A DNA stretch of 64,000 nucleotides from CAYNJG01 sp965216885 (GTDB lineage: Bacteria > Planctomycetota > Planctomycetia > Pirellulales > Pirellulaceae), in assembly GCA_965216885.1 (NCBI GenBank), contig OZ244209.1:1860001-1924000 (forward strand), in the 5' to 3' direction. This document shows positions 1 through 9,400 of the stretch, piece by piece. The notes under the pieces were generated by a model. The model was not told the DNA's origin, made no database searches, and saw only the letters and a program-made list of their open reading frames with translations. Positions within the stretch are counted from its first letter, which is position 1; every line of letters starts with the position of its first letter. A program made the translations under genes and the position numbers.

Positions 1-1
1 T

Positions 2-1132
2 GCCGGATCGGAAGAGCCTGTTTCGGAAGCGACTATCTCGGCGGATGCGGTAGCAAGCCTGTCGTCGGACGAGCTTGCGTTGGTCGCTTCGTTTGGGGTT
101 CCTGTGGACGAAATCGCCCAGGGCGTGGACGCGGCTGATGAAGCTGAAGCCCACGCAGCCGACGAAATGGCAACTGCCGACGTCGGGATTAGTGGTGGGT
201 TGCCTCAATTGTTCTTCCTGCAATACGCGATGGTGCCGATGAACTGGGAAACCCTCCAGATCATCTTCCCTTACGCGATCATTCTTTGCGGCGTTGGGCT
301 GATCGAATCTCTCATGACCCTGACGCTGATTGACGAAATCACCGAGACGCGAGGCCACGGCAACCGCGAATGCATTGGGCAGGGTGCGGCAAATCTGATC
401 TGCGGGCTGTTCGGCGGCATGGGCGGCTGTGCCATGATTGGCCAATCGCTGATCAACGTGAACTCCGGTGGACGCGGTCGTCTGTCCGGTATCGTGGCTG
501 CTGTCTGCCTACTGATGTTTGTGCTTTTCCTTGCACCGCTGATCGAGCAGATACCGATGGCGGCACTGGTCGGTGTGATGTTCATGGTGGTGATTGGCAC
601 GTTCGAATGGGCGTCGTTGAAGATGTTCAATCGTATGCCGCGATCTGACGTGTTTGTCATGGTGCTGGTGGCCGGTTACACGGTCCTGATGCACGATCTG
701 GCTTCTGCCGTCATTCTGGGCGTTATCGTTTCGGCTCTGGTGTTCGTCTGGCAACATGCGACGCACTTGGGGGCAGATACCAAATACAACGAATACGGAA
801 GCAAGATCTATCAGTTGCATGGTCCGTTGTTTTTCGCTTCTGCTTCTTCGTTCAAGGAAATGTTTGACGTGAACGAAGATCCGGACGACGTGGTTGTCGA
901 CTTTTACTACACGCGCGTCTACGATCAGTCGGGCCTGGAAGCGATCAACTATCTGGCAGAGAAGTACGAGGGGTGCGGCAAGCGTCTGCACATCACGCAT
1001 CTCAGCCCGGATTGCCGTGATCTGCTGGACAAGGCCGGGGATCTTGTGGAGGTCAACGTTTCGGAGGTGCCACAATTCCACCTCGCGACGGATCGCCTCA
1101 CTTCTGCCATCGGTCCGCCCAAGGCGCTGTAG
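2..1132 (+). CDS. SulP-family anion/bicarbonate transporter, 5' truncated
   Basis: C-terminal part of a SulP (SLC26-like) inner-membrane anion transporter; the reading frame is open to the first base, so the start lies outside the window. The visible part has an Ala/Glu/Asp-rich linker of about 60 residues, then the conserved SulP core (motifs GLIESLMT, ITETRGHGNRE, GGMGGCAMIGQS), several membrane helices, and a C-terminal STAS domain beginning near SKIYQLHGPLFF. Known relatives carry sulfate or, in BicA-type members, bicarbonate with sodium; the sequence alone does not fix the substrate, though the core is BicA-like. The acidic linker just before the GGLPQ segment is longer than expected for the family. 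No terminator was recognised before the next gene 140 bp downstream. Confidence 0.85.
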   Translation, partial: AGSEEPVSEATISADAVASLSSDELALVASFGVPVDEIAQGVDAADEAEAHAADEMATADVGISGGLPQLFFLQYAMVPMNWETLQIIFPYAIILCGVGLIESLMTLTLIDEITETRGHGNRECIGQGAANLICGLFGGMGGCAMIGQSLINVNSGGRGRLSGIVAAVCLLMFVLFLAPLIEQIPMAALVGVMFMVVIGTFEWASLKMFNRMPRSDVFVMVLVAGYTVLMHDLASAVILGVIVSALVFVWQHATHLGADTKYNEYGSKIYQLHGPLFFASASSFKEMFDVNEDPDDVVVDFYYTRVYDQSGLEAINYLAEKYEGCGKRLHITHLSPDCRDLLDKAGDLVEVNVSEVPQFHLATDRLTSAIGPPKAL

Positions 1133-1272
1133 ACCGCGTCAGTTAAGGCGTTAGTTAACGCGTTGGTTCGTCTCGTCGTTTGGCGTGGCGATCCGAATCT
1201 CGTTTGTACGTGCCAGAGGAAACCGGCGTGGCAAGCTTGCCGTCATGATGTTTGACCTGAAGGATAGTTCGC

Positions 1273-1995
1273 ATGACCGACTCCAGTTTTATTGTCGACG
1301 ATTCATACCTTGGCGATCCGGAAGCCATCGAAGCACGGCTAGGCTCGTTGCCCGAGGTCGATGAAGCGACTCGCCTCGCATTTGGGTATCTCTATCTGGA
1401 CGATGGTCCAAAATCAGTTCCACGCAGCATGAAGGCAGCGGCCGAGAAGCATCTTTCTCCGGTTGAGCTTTACATTTTTCAATGGCTGAACAAACGAACG
1501 GACGGGAAGCTGCGTCGGCTGTATGGGCCCGCGGCGCTCGCTGCCGCGAAGCGTTCTCGGTATCGCTGCGAACGCTGCGACTACGCAGACGTCAGGGCAC
1601 TGAATCTTGAGAAACGCAAGGATGTCGCAGAGGATGGCGATCAGCCGCAGTTCATTTGTCTGTGTGCGAACTGCAACACGGTCGCAGCGCGAGCTGCCGA
1701 GATGGTAGTGGTCGCCAGCGACCGAGCTTCGCGTCTGGCGAAAGCAGAGGAAGAGCGTTTGGCGGCACTGGCTGCTGAAAACGCAGAAGTTTCAGTGGCA
1801 ACGCCGGAAGCACAGAGTGATTCCCAGGCGGGGCCGGAACCGGAGTCGCAGGCCGATCCGCTCACGGCTGAACCAGTGGCTGAACCTGCGGCAACAGCAG
1901 CGCCAACGCAAACACAATCCGATGCGTCGGTGGAAGTGGCTGTGGTGGAAGAGACAGAAAGCGACGCTTCTCCGGACGCATCGACCACCGACTAG
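1273..1995 (+). CDS. Hypothetical protein with HNH-like zinc cluster and acidic tail
   Basis: 240-residue protein of unknown function. The first 145 residues look globular and contain two Cys pairs, C99/C102 (RCERC) and C131/C134 (CANC), spaced like the zinc-binding pairs of HNH-fold proteins. The His residues expected between the pairs in an active HNH nuclease are missing (ALNLEKRKD lies there), so a structural zinc cluster is more likely than a nuclease. Residues 150-240 are a low-complexity Ala/Glu/Pro/Thr tail, probably disordered. The start is supported by an AAGGA ribosome site about 8 nt upstream. It stands alone between the transporter and a convergent secreted-protein gene. Confidence 0.7.
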   Translation: MTDSSFIVDDSYLGDPEAIEARLGSLPEVDEATRLAFGYLYLDDGPKSVPRSMKAAAEKHLSPVELYIFQWLNKRTDGKLRRLYGPAALAAAKRSRYRCERCDYADVRALNLEKRKDVAEDGDQPQFICLCANCNTVAARAAEMVVVASDRASRLAKAEEERLAALAAENAEVSVATPEAQSDSQAGPEPESQADPLTAEPVAEPAATAAPTQTQSDASVEVAVVEETESDASPDASTTD

Positions 1996-2028
1996 AAGAC
2001 TCGACGTTCGGGCGGCGGTGCATGGAGG

Positions 2029-2607
2029 CTACTTCGCCGCCCGGACGTCTTTTTCCAATTGTCCAACCAGACGCTCGAGCACATCCGGTAATGTGTCAGT
2101 CGCCGATTTCTGTTCGGTGGCGTACGTCACGCCCATGGCCACTCGGATGGACATCTGATCGTTCTGCTGCTGGTCAACCAGCTTCCAGCCCTTTGGCGTT
2201 TGGCGAAGCAGCAACGTGTTCTCGACACGATGTTTTCCGCCGTTGCCGATGATCTTCAGTTTGACCATGGCCAGGTCCGGGGACAGCATCGCGGGCGTTG
2301 CCGAAACAATGACCGTGGTGCGAAACAATCGGGCGACACCCGGATTGGAAAAGGGCGTCGACAGGAATTTCCAGAACGCCCTTTGAGATCGCAGGCGGTC
2401 TTCCGGTTGCAGCTGGATATAGGTGAGCCCAAACGCATTTTGGAGCGTGCGATTCGCGTCCCAGTAGAACGGCGCGGCGGTCTCGGCTTTTCCGTCCTTG
2501 AGTGCCTCGATGTAGGCGCGGGCCGTTTCCTCGGGAGAAAGTGCTGCTGCGGCGGTGGCGAAGCAGCCGACTAAAAAAGCTGCCTGCAGTGCCTTGAATC
2601 GGCTCAT
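2029..2607 (-). CDS. Secreted hypothetical protein, NTF2-like fold possible
   Basis: 192-residue protein with an N-terminal signal peptide (hydrophobic run followed by ATAAAALS). The mature part opens with SPEETARAYIEALKDGK, a pattern common at the start of SnoaL/NTF2-like periplasmic domains, and continues with alternating strands (VKLKIIGNGG, ENTLLLRQTPKGWKLVD) consistent with a cone-shaped alpha+beta fold. No catalytic motif is visible. It is convergent with the zinc-cluster gene (33-bp gap) and divergent from the cytochrome gene, so its promoter should lie in 2608-2768. Fold assignment is inference; the coding call is firm from the signal peptide and frame. Confidence 0.65.
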   Translation of the reverse strand: MSRFKALQAAFLVGCFATAAAALSPEETARAYIEALKDGKAETAAPFYWDANRTLQNAFGLTYIQLQPEDRLRSQRAFWKFLSTPFSNPGVARLFRTTVIVSATPAMLSPDLAMVKLKIIGNGGKHRVENTLLLRQTPKGWKLVDQQQNDQMSIRVAMGVTYATEQKSATDTLPDVLERLVGQLEKDVRAAK

Positions 2608-2768
2608 GATCGTCCTCGCTGGCGATGGATTCGAGCGGAGTTACCGAAATAGACCGTATCGAGGTGCGGTACAGTCGGCAGGGCGGGATACAAATGCTGA
2701 CAGGTCGAGATTGCATGACGACCGCAACCAGTGGATCATAGAGGTCCTCCCCGATTTGGATATCGACC

Positions 2769-4913
2769 ATGCTCAGCACGATTTTGACGAAATCAGCCCC
2801 CGCCCGATTGCTCGGATTGATCTTCATTTTGGTTACGCCCGTCATCGCGACGGCGCAGGTCGCCGATGGAGAGCGAGAAAATGTGGACGCTGCCACCGAA
2901 GCGGAAGCGAACGCCGCCGGCGGGATCGCCAGTCAGGCGATGGTGAACGCATTTCGCGAGCACTGTGTGATGTGCCATGGTGCCGATGGAGTTCGTGAGG
3001 GCGATGTCGACCTGTTCGCGCTCGACGCGGTGGCGGATTTGAAGTCGCATCCCGAATTGCTGGAACAGCTGGTCGTCGTCTTGCGCGATCGGGAGATGCC
3101 GCCAGAAGACGAGGGCGAGCTGCCGGATGAATTGCGGAGTCAGATGGTGCAGCTCCTGACGGGACTCGCGAAAGAAGTCCAGCAGTCGCAGCCGTTTCTC
3201 GCCACGCCGCTGCGGCGCATGAATCGGTTTCAGTACAACAATGCCGTCGTCGACTTGTTGCAGTTGGACCGCGATATCTTTCAGCTGAACGAGCGACTGA
3301 TGCGGCGCAGGGTCGACTACTTTGATCCGGCTTCGGGTGCGATGCCGGATGAGGTCAAGGTTTCCTGCCGGCCGCTCAGTAAGGACATCGACAATCAACG
3401 TCCGGAGGGTTTTCGGGGCGTGGCTGCGTTTCCGCAGGATCAGCGAGCCGAACATGGATTCGACAATCGGGCGGACCATCTCACGCTCTCGCCGTTGTTG
3501 ATGGAGTCGTTCCTGAACCTCAGTCAGACAATCACTGCCAGTCCGGACGTCAACGCGAAAGAGTGTGGAGTCTGGGAAGAACTGTTTGCTACGCCGGAGG
3601 AGACAGAACCGCGGACGAGCAACCTCGCAACCGCGCGAGAACGATTGCGGCCGATCCTGCGGCGTGCGTTCCGGCGGACGGTCGAAGACGAGACGGTTGA
3701 GGAGTTCGTGGCGCTCGCAAATCGAGAGCTTGAGTCGGGAGCTACGTTTGAAGCCGCCATGCGAACGACGGTTGGTGCGATCATCGGGATGCCCGACTTC
3801 ATCTATTTCTACGAAGGCGGTAGCGAGTCGGTCTCGCCGGAATCAGCCGGGCGTGAGCCGGTTTCCGGTTTCGAGCTGGCCTCGCGACTTTCGCAGTTCT
3901 TCTGGAGCAGTATCCCGGATGCGCGGCTGTTGGATCTGGCAGAGTCGGGGGAGCTCGCGGACCCCGAGGTGCTAGGTGGCGAAATTGACCGCATGTTGAA
4001 CGATAAGCGTTCAGCGAGATTCTGCGAGAACTTTCCGTCGCAGTGGTTGCAGTTGGACCGCCTGGTGACGGCGATTCCCGACCGGGAACAGTTCTCCTAT
4101 TTCTATTACGACGGCTATCGCACGAGCATGCACATGATGTCCGAGCCGTTGCTGTTGTTCGAAACCGTGTTCTTGGAGGACCGCTCGATCATCGAGTTGC
4201 TTGCTCCCGACTTTACATGGGAAAGCGACATGCTCGCCGCCAACTACCGTGGCGAGGTTAGCAATCGTCGAGAGGTTCAGGTGCAAACGTTCCGCCGCGT
4301 GAAGTTGGAGGACCCAAAGCGGGGTGGTGTGATCACGAACGCGGCGATCATGACGATGACTTCAACGCCCGTGCGGACGCAGCCAATTACGCGTGGTGCC
4401 TGGATGAACGCGGTCATCTTCAACGACCCACCGGAACCACCGCCGGCTGATGTTCCGCCGCTACCTGAATCCAATGCGGAGGAGTTAGAAAAGATGACGA
4501 TTCGCGAACGGCTGGCCGCGCATCGGAAGCGAGCCGACTGTGCAGGGTGTCATAATCGCATTGATCCGTTGGGCTTCGCGCTGGAAAACTATGGTCCGAC
4601 GGGAGTTTGGCGAGACACTTACGAGAATGGTCGGGACGTTGATCCGGGCGGCACGCTGTTCAATCAGTTCGATTTCGGCACCGCCCTTGAATTCAAGAAA
4701 CTGTTGATTCAGGAAAAGGGCCGATTCACACGTGCGTTTGTTGCGCACCTGTTGTCTTATGGGCTCGGGCGTGAGTTGGGACCGGCGGATCAGCCGACGC
4801 TGGATCAAATCGCCGAAGCAGCAGCGAATGGAAATGACTCGTTGCGGACCGTCATGAAGGGGATCGCGATGAGCGATTCCTTTTTGCACAAGAATACGAT
4901 CGGGCAAGACTAG
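2769..4913 (+). CDS. Planctomycete-type cytochrome c protein (DUF1587/1595/1592/1588/1585)
   Basis: 714-residue exported protein with a signal peptide (about residues 1-30). A haem-binding motif CVMCH at 66-70 sits in a short cytochrome-like segment, followed by DUF1587 (RRMNRFQYNNAVVDLLQL), DUF1595, DUF1592, DUF1588 (GGVITNAAIMTMTSTPVRT) with a second CAGCH at 591-595, and DUF1585 (RFTRAFVAHLLSYGLGREL). These domains always travel together in Planctomycetes and are thought to form extracytoplasmic electron-transfer or enzyme modules; no substrate is proven. It is followed by a DUF1552 protein 56 bp downstream, the standard partner, so the two are probably co-transcribed. No clear ribosome site precedes this ATG. 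Confidence 0.93.
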   Translation: MLSTILTKSAPARLLGLIFILVTPVIATAQVADGERENVDAATEAEANAAGGIASQAMVNAFREHCVMCHGADGVREGDVDLFALDAVADLKSHPELLEQLVVVLRDREMPPEDEGELPDELRSQMVQLLTGLAKEVQQSQPFLATPLRRMNRFQYNNAVVDLLQLDRDIFQLNERLMRRRVDYFDPASGAMPDEVKVSCRPLSKDIDNQRPEGFRGVAAFPQDQRAEHGFDNRADHLTLSPLLMESFLNLSQTITASPDVNAKECGVWEELFATPEETEPRTSNLATARERLRPILRRAFRRTVEDETVEEFVALANRELESGATFEAAMRTTVGAIIGMPDFIYFYEGGSESVSPESAGREPVSGFELASRLSQFFWSSIPDARLLDLAESGELADPEVLGGEIDRMLNDKRSARFCENFPSQWLQLDRLVTAIPDREQFSYFYYDGYRTSMHMMSEPLLLFETVFLEDRSIIELLAPDFTWESDMLAANYRGEVSNRREVQVQTFRRVKLEDPKRGGVITNAAIMTMTSTPVRTQPITRGAWMNAVIFNDPPEPPPADVPPLPESNAEELEKMTIRERLAAHRKRADCAGCHNRIDPLGFALENYGPTGVWRDTYENGRDVDPGGTLFNQFDFGTALEFKKLLIQEKGRFTRAFVAHLLSYGLGRELGPADQPTLDQIAEAAANGNDSLRTVMKGIAMSDSFLHKNTIGQD

Positions 4914-4969
4914 GCATACACTCCGGCAACAGTGTGCCGGGGGCAAGAAGACCAAGAGAGGGATTTGGG

Positions 4970-6340
4970 ATGACTTTTCAACAACAACCGGATTCGCGTC
5001 GTCGATTCCTCCAATGCGCGGGTGGTTCGATTCTTGGCTTGCCATTTCTGGAGAGTTTCGCCGGGCAATGTCTTGGAGCGGAGGCAAGCCGGGAGAGTCC
5101 CGCGAAACGCATGGCTTTCTTCTACCTGCCCAACGGTATCACCAGGCGCGGTTTCTTCCCCGGGGAGAGCGATCGTGAGCTGCCGAAATTCGCGGGGCAA
5201 AACAACGTCTGGCGATTCGAAGGCAAGATCGTTCCCAAGGGCGTTCATCCCCTGACGTTGACGCCGACGCTGGAGTCTCTGCACAAGGTGCGCGAACACA
5301 TCTCGCTGATCACTGGGATGGATCGCACCTTTCAGCAGGGTACCGATTCCCACGCGCAGGCGGCGTCGTGCTTCCTGACCAGCGTTGCTCCCTACGAAGT
5401 AAAAAATTCGGCCTATCCTCTGGCGAGGACGCTGGATCATGTTGTCGCCGACAGCATTGGCCGCAACACGCCCTTCTCGACGCTTGAGCTCAGTTGCAAC
5501 GATCACAAAAACAACATTGAGTCGATCTACTTCGACAATATGTCCTGGTACGGTACCGGGCACGTAGCGCCTTCGATGCGAGATCCTCGCAAGGTCTACG
5601 ATCGGTTGTTCGGTACGCGTTCAAACTCACCGGCCCGTAACATTACGGATCTGGCACTAGGTAGCGCTAATCGAATGATGGGCCGTCTGAGCTCCAGTGA
5701 CCGAGACAAATTCAACGAGTACTTTGATGCGGTCCGTACCATTGAGCAGCGGATGGACCGGATCGAGAACATGAAGTCGGCGCTAGCCGCTGCCAGCATC
5801 GAACGGCCGGAGGCTGTGTTGCCAAGGAATGAGTACATTCAGTTGATGGGCGATCTACTGGTGACGTCGTTGCAAATTGGGATGACGAATGTGGGGACTT
5901 TGATGGTCGGGCCGGAGCGATGGACGACGCCGACCAACTGGGAAGGAATCCTCGATAAGCCTCATAGCCATCACGCCATGACGCACGCTCCGCACAAACA
6001 CGTCGAGAACCTGCTGAAGCTGGATCGCTTCCACGTCTCGGTGTTCGCAAATCTTGTGGAGCGCATGTCGACGATTGAGGAGGCCAACGGGACCACGCTA
6101 CTGGACAACACCATCTTTACGCTTGGTGCCGGCATGGGCGACGGCACGACCCATCAGTATAACGACCTACCGCTGGTCGTGGCGGGCGGCGGCGGAGGAA
6201 CGTTGAAGCTTGGAAGTCATGTGCACTGTGACCCCGGCACGCCGCTGGCGAATCTGTGGTTGACCCAGATGCATTGCCTGGGCATCGAACGCGATGACTA
6301 CGCTGATAGCACGGGCACCTTGGGTGAAATTCTAAGCTGA
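4970..6340 (+). CDS. DUF1552 TAT-exported protein, partner of the upstream cytochrome
   Basis: 456-residue protein of the DUF1552 family. The N-terminus carries a twin-arginine signal (SRRRFLQ at about residues 10-16, then a hydrophobic stretch with GLPFLES), so it is probably exported folded by the Tat system. Start at 4970 is chosen over an upstream GTG at 4934 because a GAGAGGGA-type ribosome site lies just before it and the TAT signal then sits at the proper distance. The body has the alkaline-phosphatase/sulfatase-like look reported for this family (MAFFYLPNGI, HSHHAMTHA, GAGMGDGTTHQYNDLP). Pairing with DUF1592-type cytochromes is widespread in Planctomycetes; the biochemical role remains unassigned. 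Confidence 0.92.
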   Translation: MTFQQQPDSRRRFLQCAGGSILGLPFLESFAGQCLGAEASRESPAKRMAFFYLPNGITRRGFFPGESDRELPKFAGQNNVWRFEGKIVPKGVHPLTLTPTLESLHKVREHISLITGMDRTFQQGTDSHAQAASCFLTSVAPYEVKNSAYPLARTLDHVVADSIGRNTPFSTLELSCNDHKNNIESIYFDNMSWYGTGHVAPSMRDPRKVYDRLFGTRSNSPARNITDLALGSANRMMGRLSSSDRDKFNEYFDAVRTIEQRMDRIENMKSALAAASIERPEAVLPRNEYIQLMGDLLVTSLQIGMTNVGTLMVGPERWTTPTNWEGILDKPHSHHAMTHAPHKHVENLLKLDRFHVSVFANLVERMSTIEEANGTTLLDNTIFTLGAGMGDGTTHQYNDLPLVVAGGGGGTLKLGSHVHCDPGTPLANLWLTQMHCLGIERDDYADSTGTLGEILS

Positions 6341-6483
6341 CGCTGCTGCGATATGGTTTCCCACACGCTTTGCCTCGGCTAGTTCAATGCTAGCGAGTAG
6401 CTGGTTGCATTGTCGTTGTTGCTTTCTGGGTGCTCCTGTTATCATCCAGCACGCAAAAATGGACTTTCGCGTTGGGGGATCCC

Positions 6484-9400
6484 ATGTTCGGCACCTATCG
6501 TGCTGGGTTGATCAGGACGATCGGCCTCTCTGTGTTTCTTATCGCTTCCGCTGGGCACGCTGAAGAAGGCGATGCGCTGCGCCATCCGGTCAGCGTCGTC
6601 TCATTTGCCAGCCACGAGTCCGATGACACTTCGGGCTTTACCCCGGAGTACGTCGCGTCCGTCGAGCCGTGGGTGGTTGAATCAACTCCCGTGGATAGCG
6701 AAGCCAATCCTCGTCGGGCGATCGAAAAAACGCATGCTCCCGTGTTGCGGCGGAATTCCGACGATACAGATGCTGCAAAGGGCGGCGCGGCCATCGTTGA
6801 GGGGCAGGGGACAGGACTAGCTGCCGGAGTAACAGCAAGTGAAGACACGGCGGGCGTTGGCAGGGACAACGACAGTAATCAAGGCGACGCCAAGGACGCC
6901 GCAGGTTTGCACACCGAGTTCGAGGTGCCAACCGCGACCGAATTGAAATTGCAGTTGGAGGAAATTGCTGCGTCGGAAGCACTCGATGAGCCAGCGAAGG
7001 CCGAATTGTCGGCGGTCGTGAATCAGGCGATGGAATGGTTGAAGGTAGCGGACGACCTGGAGGGCCAAAGTGAGCAGGCGCGTCAGTCCTTCGAACAGCT
7101 TCCCGAACGCCTGACGCAACTGCAGGAGCAATTGCGTTCGGCGGCAAGCGAGCAGCAGCTGCCGGTTGCGGATGGCATGACGATCGACGAACTCGAAAAG
7201 GCGATCGTGGTGCTGGACGATGAACTGGCGTCGCTCCGCGAGAAGCTGGCTTCGCGAGAAAAACAGACGGCCGACCTGAAGTCGAAACGAAAATCGACAC
7301 AGGAAAAGCTGCAGCAGATTGCCGAGCAGGAAAAGGCCACCGAGGCCCAGTTGGCGAAAGGGCCCCCGGAGGGCACGTCCGCATTGCATGCCAAGGCATC
7401 ACAGTGGGAGAAGCGGACTCGTCTGCGGTTGTTGCAGGCACGCGAGAAGTTTCTCAAAGCCGAGGCGAAGTATTCGCTGGCGACCGATGAGTTGCAACCT
7501 TTGCAGTCCGACCATGATCGACAGTCGATCGCGCGACGCGAGAAGCTCCGCAAACACTTCGACAAGGTGTTGACGGGCAAGCGTGAAGAAGAGGTTCAGC
7601 GTCGACTGGACGAAGCCAAGATCACGGCGCAGCAGGCTGATCCGGCGCTTCGTCAGCTGGCGCTAAGAAACGCGGAACTGGCGGATACGCTTTCGCGCTA
7701 CCACGAGAAGATGCGGCTGGCGCAGGGCGAGCTTGAGTCGATCACCCGTCAGTTTGCGGCCCAGGAAAAGTCGTTTCTCAACGTGCAGCAACGCGTGGAA
7801 GACGTCGGCATGACCGAAGCGATCGGCGTGTTGCTGCGTTCGCAACAGCATGAGCTGATGAACGATGTTCCAATTCGAAAGCGGGCGATCGCGGTCGCCG
7901 ATGAGCTAACGCAGGTCGAACTCGAATGGATGGACGTCAACGACGAACGCAAAGCGATGTGGGAAATCGACAAGCTGACGACTTCGTGGGCAAAGCAGTT
8001 GTCGTCGCGCGTTTCCGAAGACGAAGCGCGGTCGATGGTGCGCGAACTTCTGGAGACGCGACGACAGTATCTCGGGGAACTGCGGACAGACCTGTCTGCT
8101 TATGAGACTATCCTTGCCGATCTCAACAGTGCCCTGAACAATTCGGCGAAGGTGACTCGCGAGCACCGGGCCTACATCAAGGAACGCGTGCTATGGATTC
8201 GCAGTGCGGATCCCGTGTCGACACGCGATGTTCAGGAAGCTCGCGAAGGGCTTGCGGACCTGTTTGCGCTGGACAAGTGGGCGAAACTCGTTGGAGAGGT
8301 CGGGCAGTTCCTGCAGTCCAATCTGGTAATGAGCTTGGCTTCCCTAACCGCACTAACTATTTGCCTTGTCCTGCTGGACCGCCTCAAGGATCGAATTAGC
8401 CGCATTGGTGAATCGGCGGCGGTCAAATCTGCCAGCCGGTTTGCACCCACGATGGAAGTCTCTTTGGAGACGTTCCTGCTGGCCAGTATCCTGCCGGGCA
8501 TCTGCTTCGTGGTGAGCTGGTTCATTTTGATATCGACAGACACTGTTGATCTGGTGCAGGCGATTGGTGCCGGTCTGAAGTGGACGTCTGCCATGTGGCT
8601 GGCGCTGTCGATCCTGCAGCAGACGGTGCGCCCCGAGGGACTCGCCGAATGTCATTTTGGTTGGCACGTCAACAACATTCGAGTGATCCGGCACAATCTT
8701 CGGTTGTTGATTCTGTTTGGATTGCCTGCGGTCTTTGTCGTGATGTTGATTGAGTCCTACCACGAGGGCCACTGGAGCAATTCACTGGGGCGTTTGTCGT
8801 TCATGTCAGGGATGGTCGTCATGGCTCTGTTCATGCATCGGCTGCTGGATCCCTATCGAAGTACTCGTGGGGTGTGGGCGAATCGTGATGTCTGGCTCTT
8901 CAAAGCTCGCCACGTGCTACACGGTATCTGCGTCGCGATTCCCTTTGCGCTGGGTGTTGTAACGGCCGTTGGTTACGTCTATTCCTCCTATCAATTGGCG
9001 TATCGGGCTCAGTTGTCGTTGTGGCTGGTGCTGACGGTCGTGTTGCTGCACGGCCTCGTGGGGCGTTACCTCACGATCGCTCGACGTAAAACAGCCATGC
9101 GCCATATGCAACGGAGGCAACAGGAGGCGAACGACTCCGACGAAACTCCGCCGGACGAGCAGCTGGATTTTCGCGAGATTGGTCAGCAGGTTCGGAACTT
9201 GCTACGCGGTACGGCCGCCGTGGCATGTGTGGTTGGTGCATTGGTGATCTGGGCGGACATGTTTCCGGCCTTGCGGATTCTTGATCGCACCGAACTCTGG
9301 TCGACGACCACGGTGGTTTCCGAGAAAGTGGAGGCCGACGACGGAACGCTTCAGCTACAGACGTCGATGCAGCAAGTGAGCATCTCATTGGCAGACGGCC

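Noticed and set aside
1141..1165. GCGTTAGTTAACGC hairpin after the SulP gene as terminator
   Set aside because: The loop would be 2 nt and no T tract follows.
6430..6483. GTG start extending the MscS-like protein by 18 residues
   Set aside because: The extension would put 18 residues in front of a good signal peptide; the ribosome site fits the ATG at 6484.
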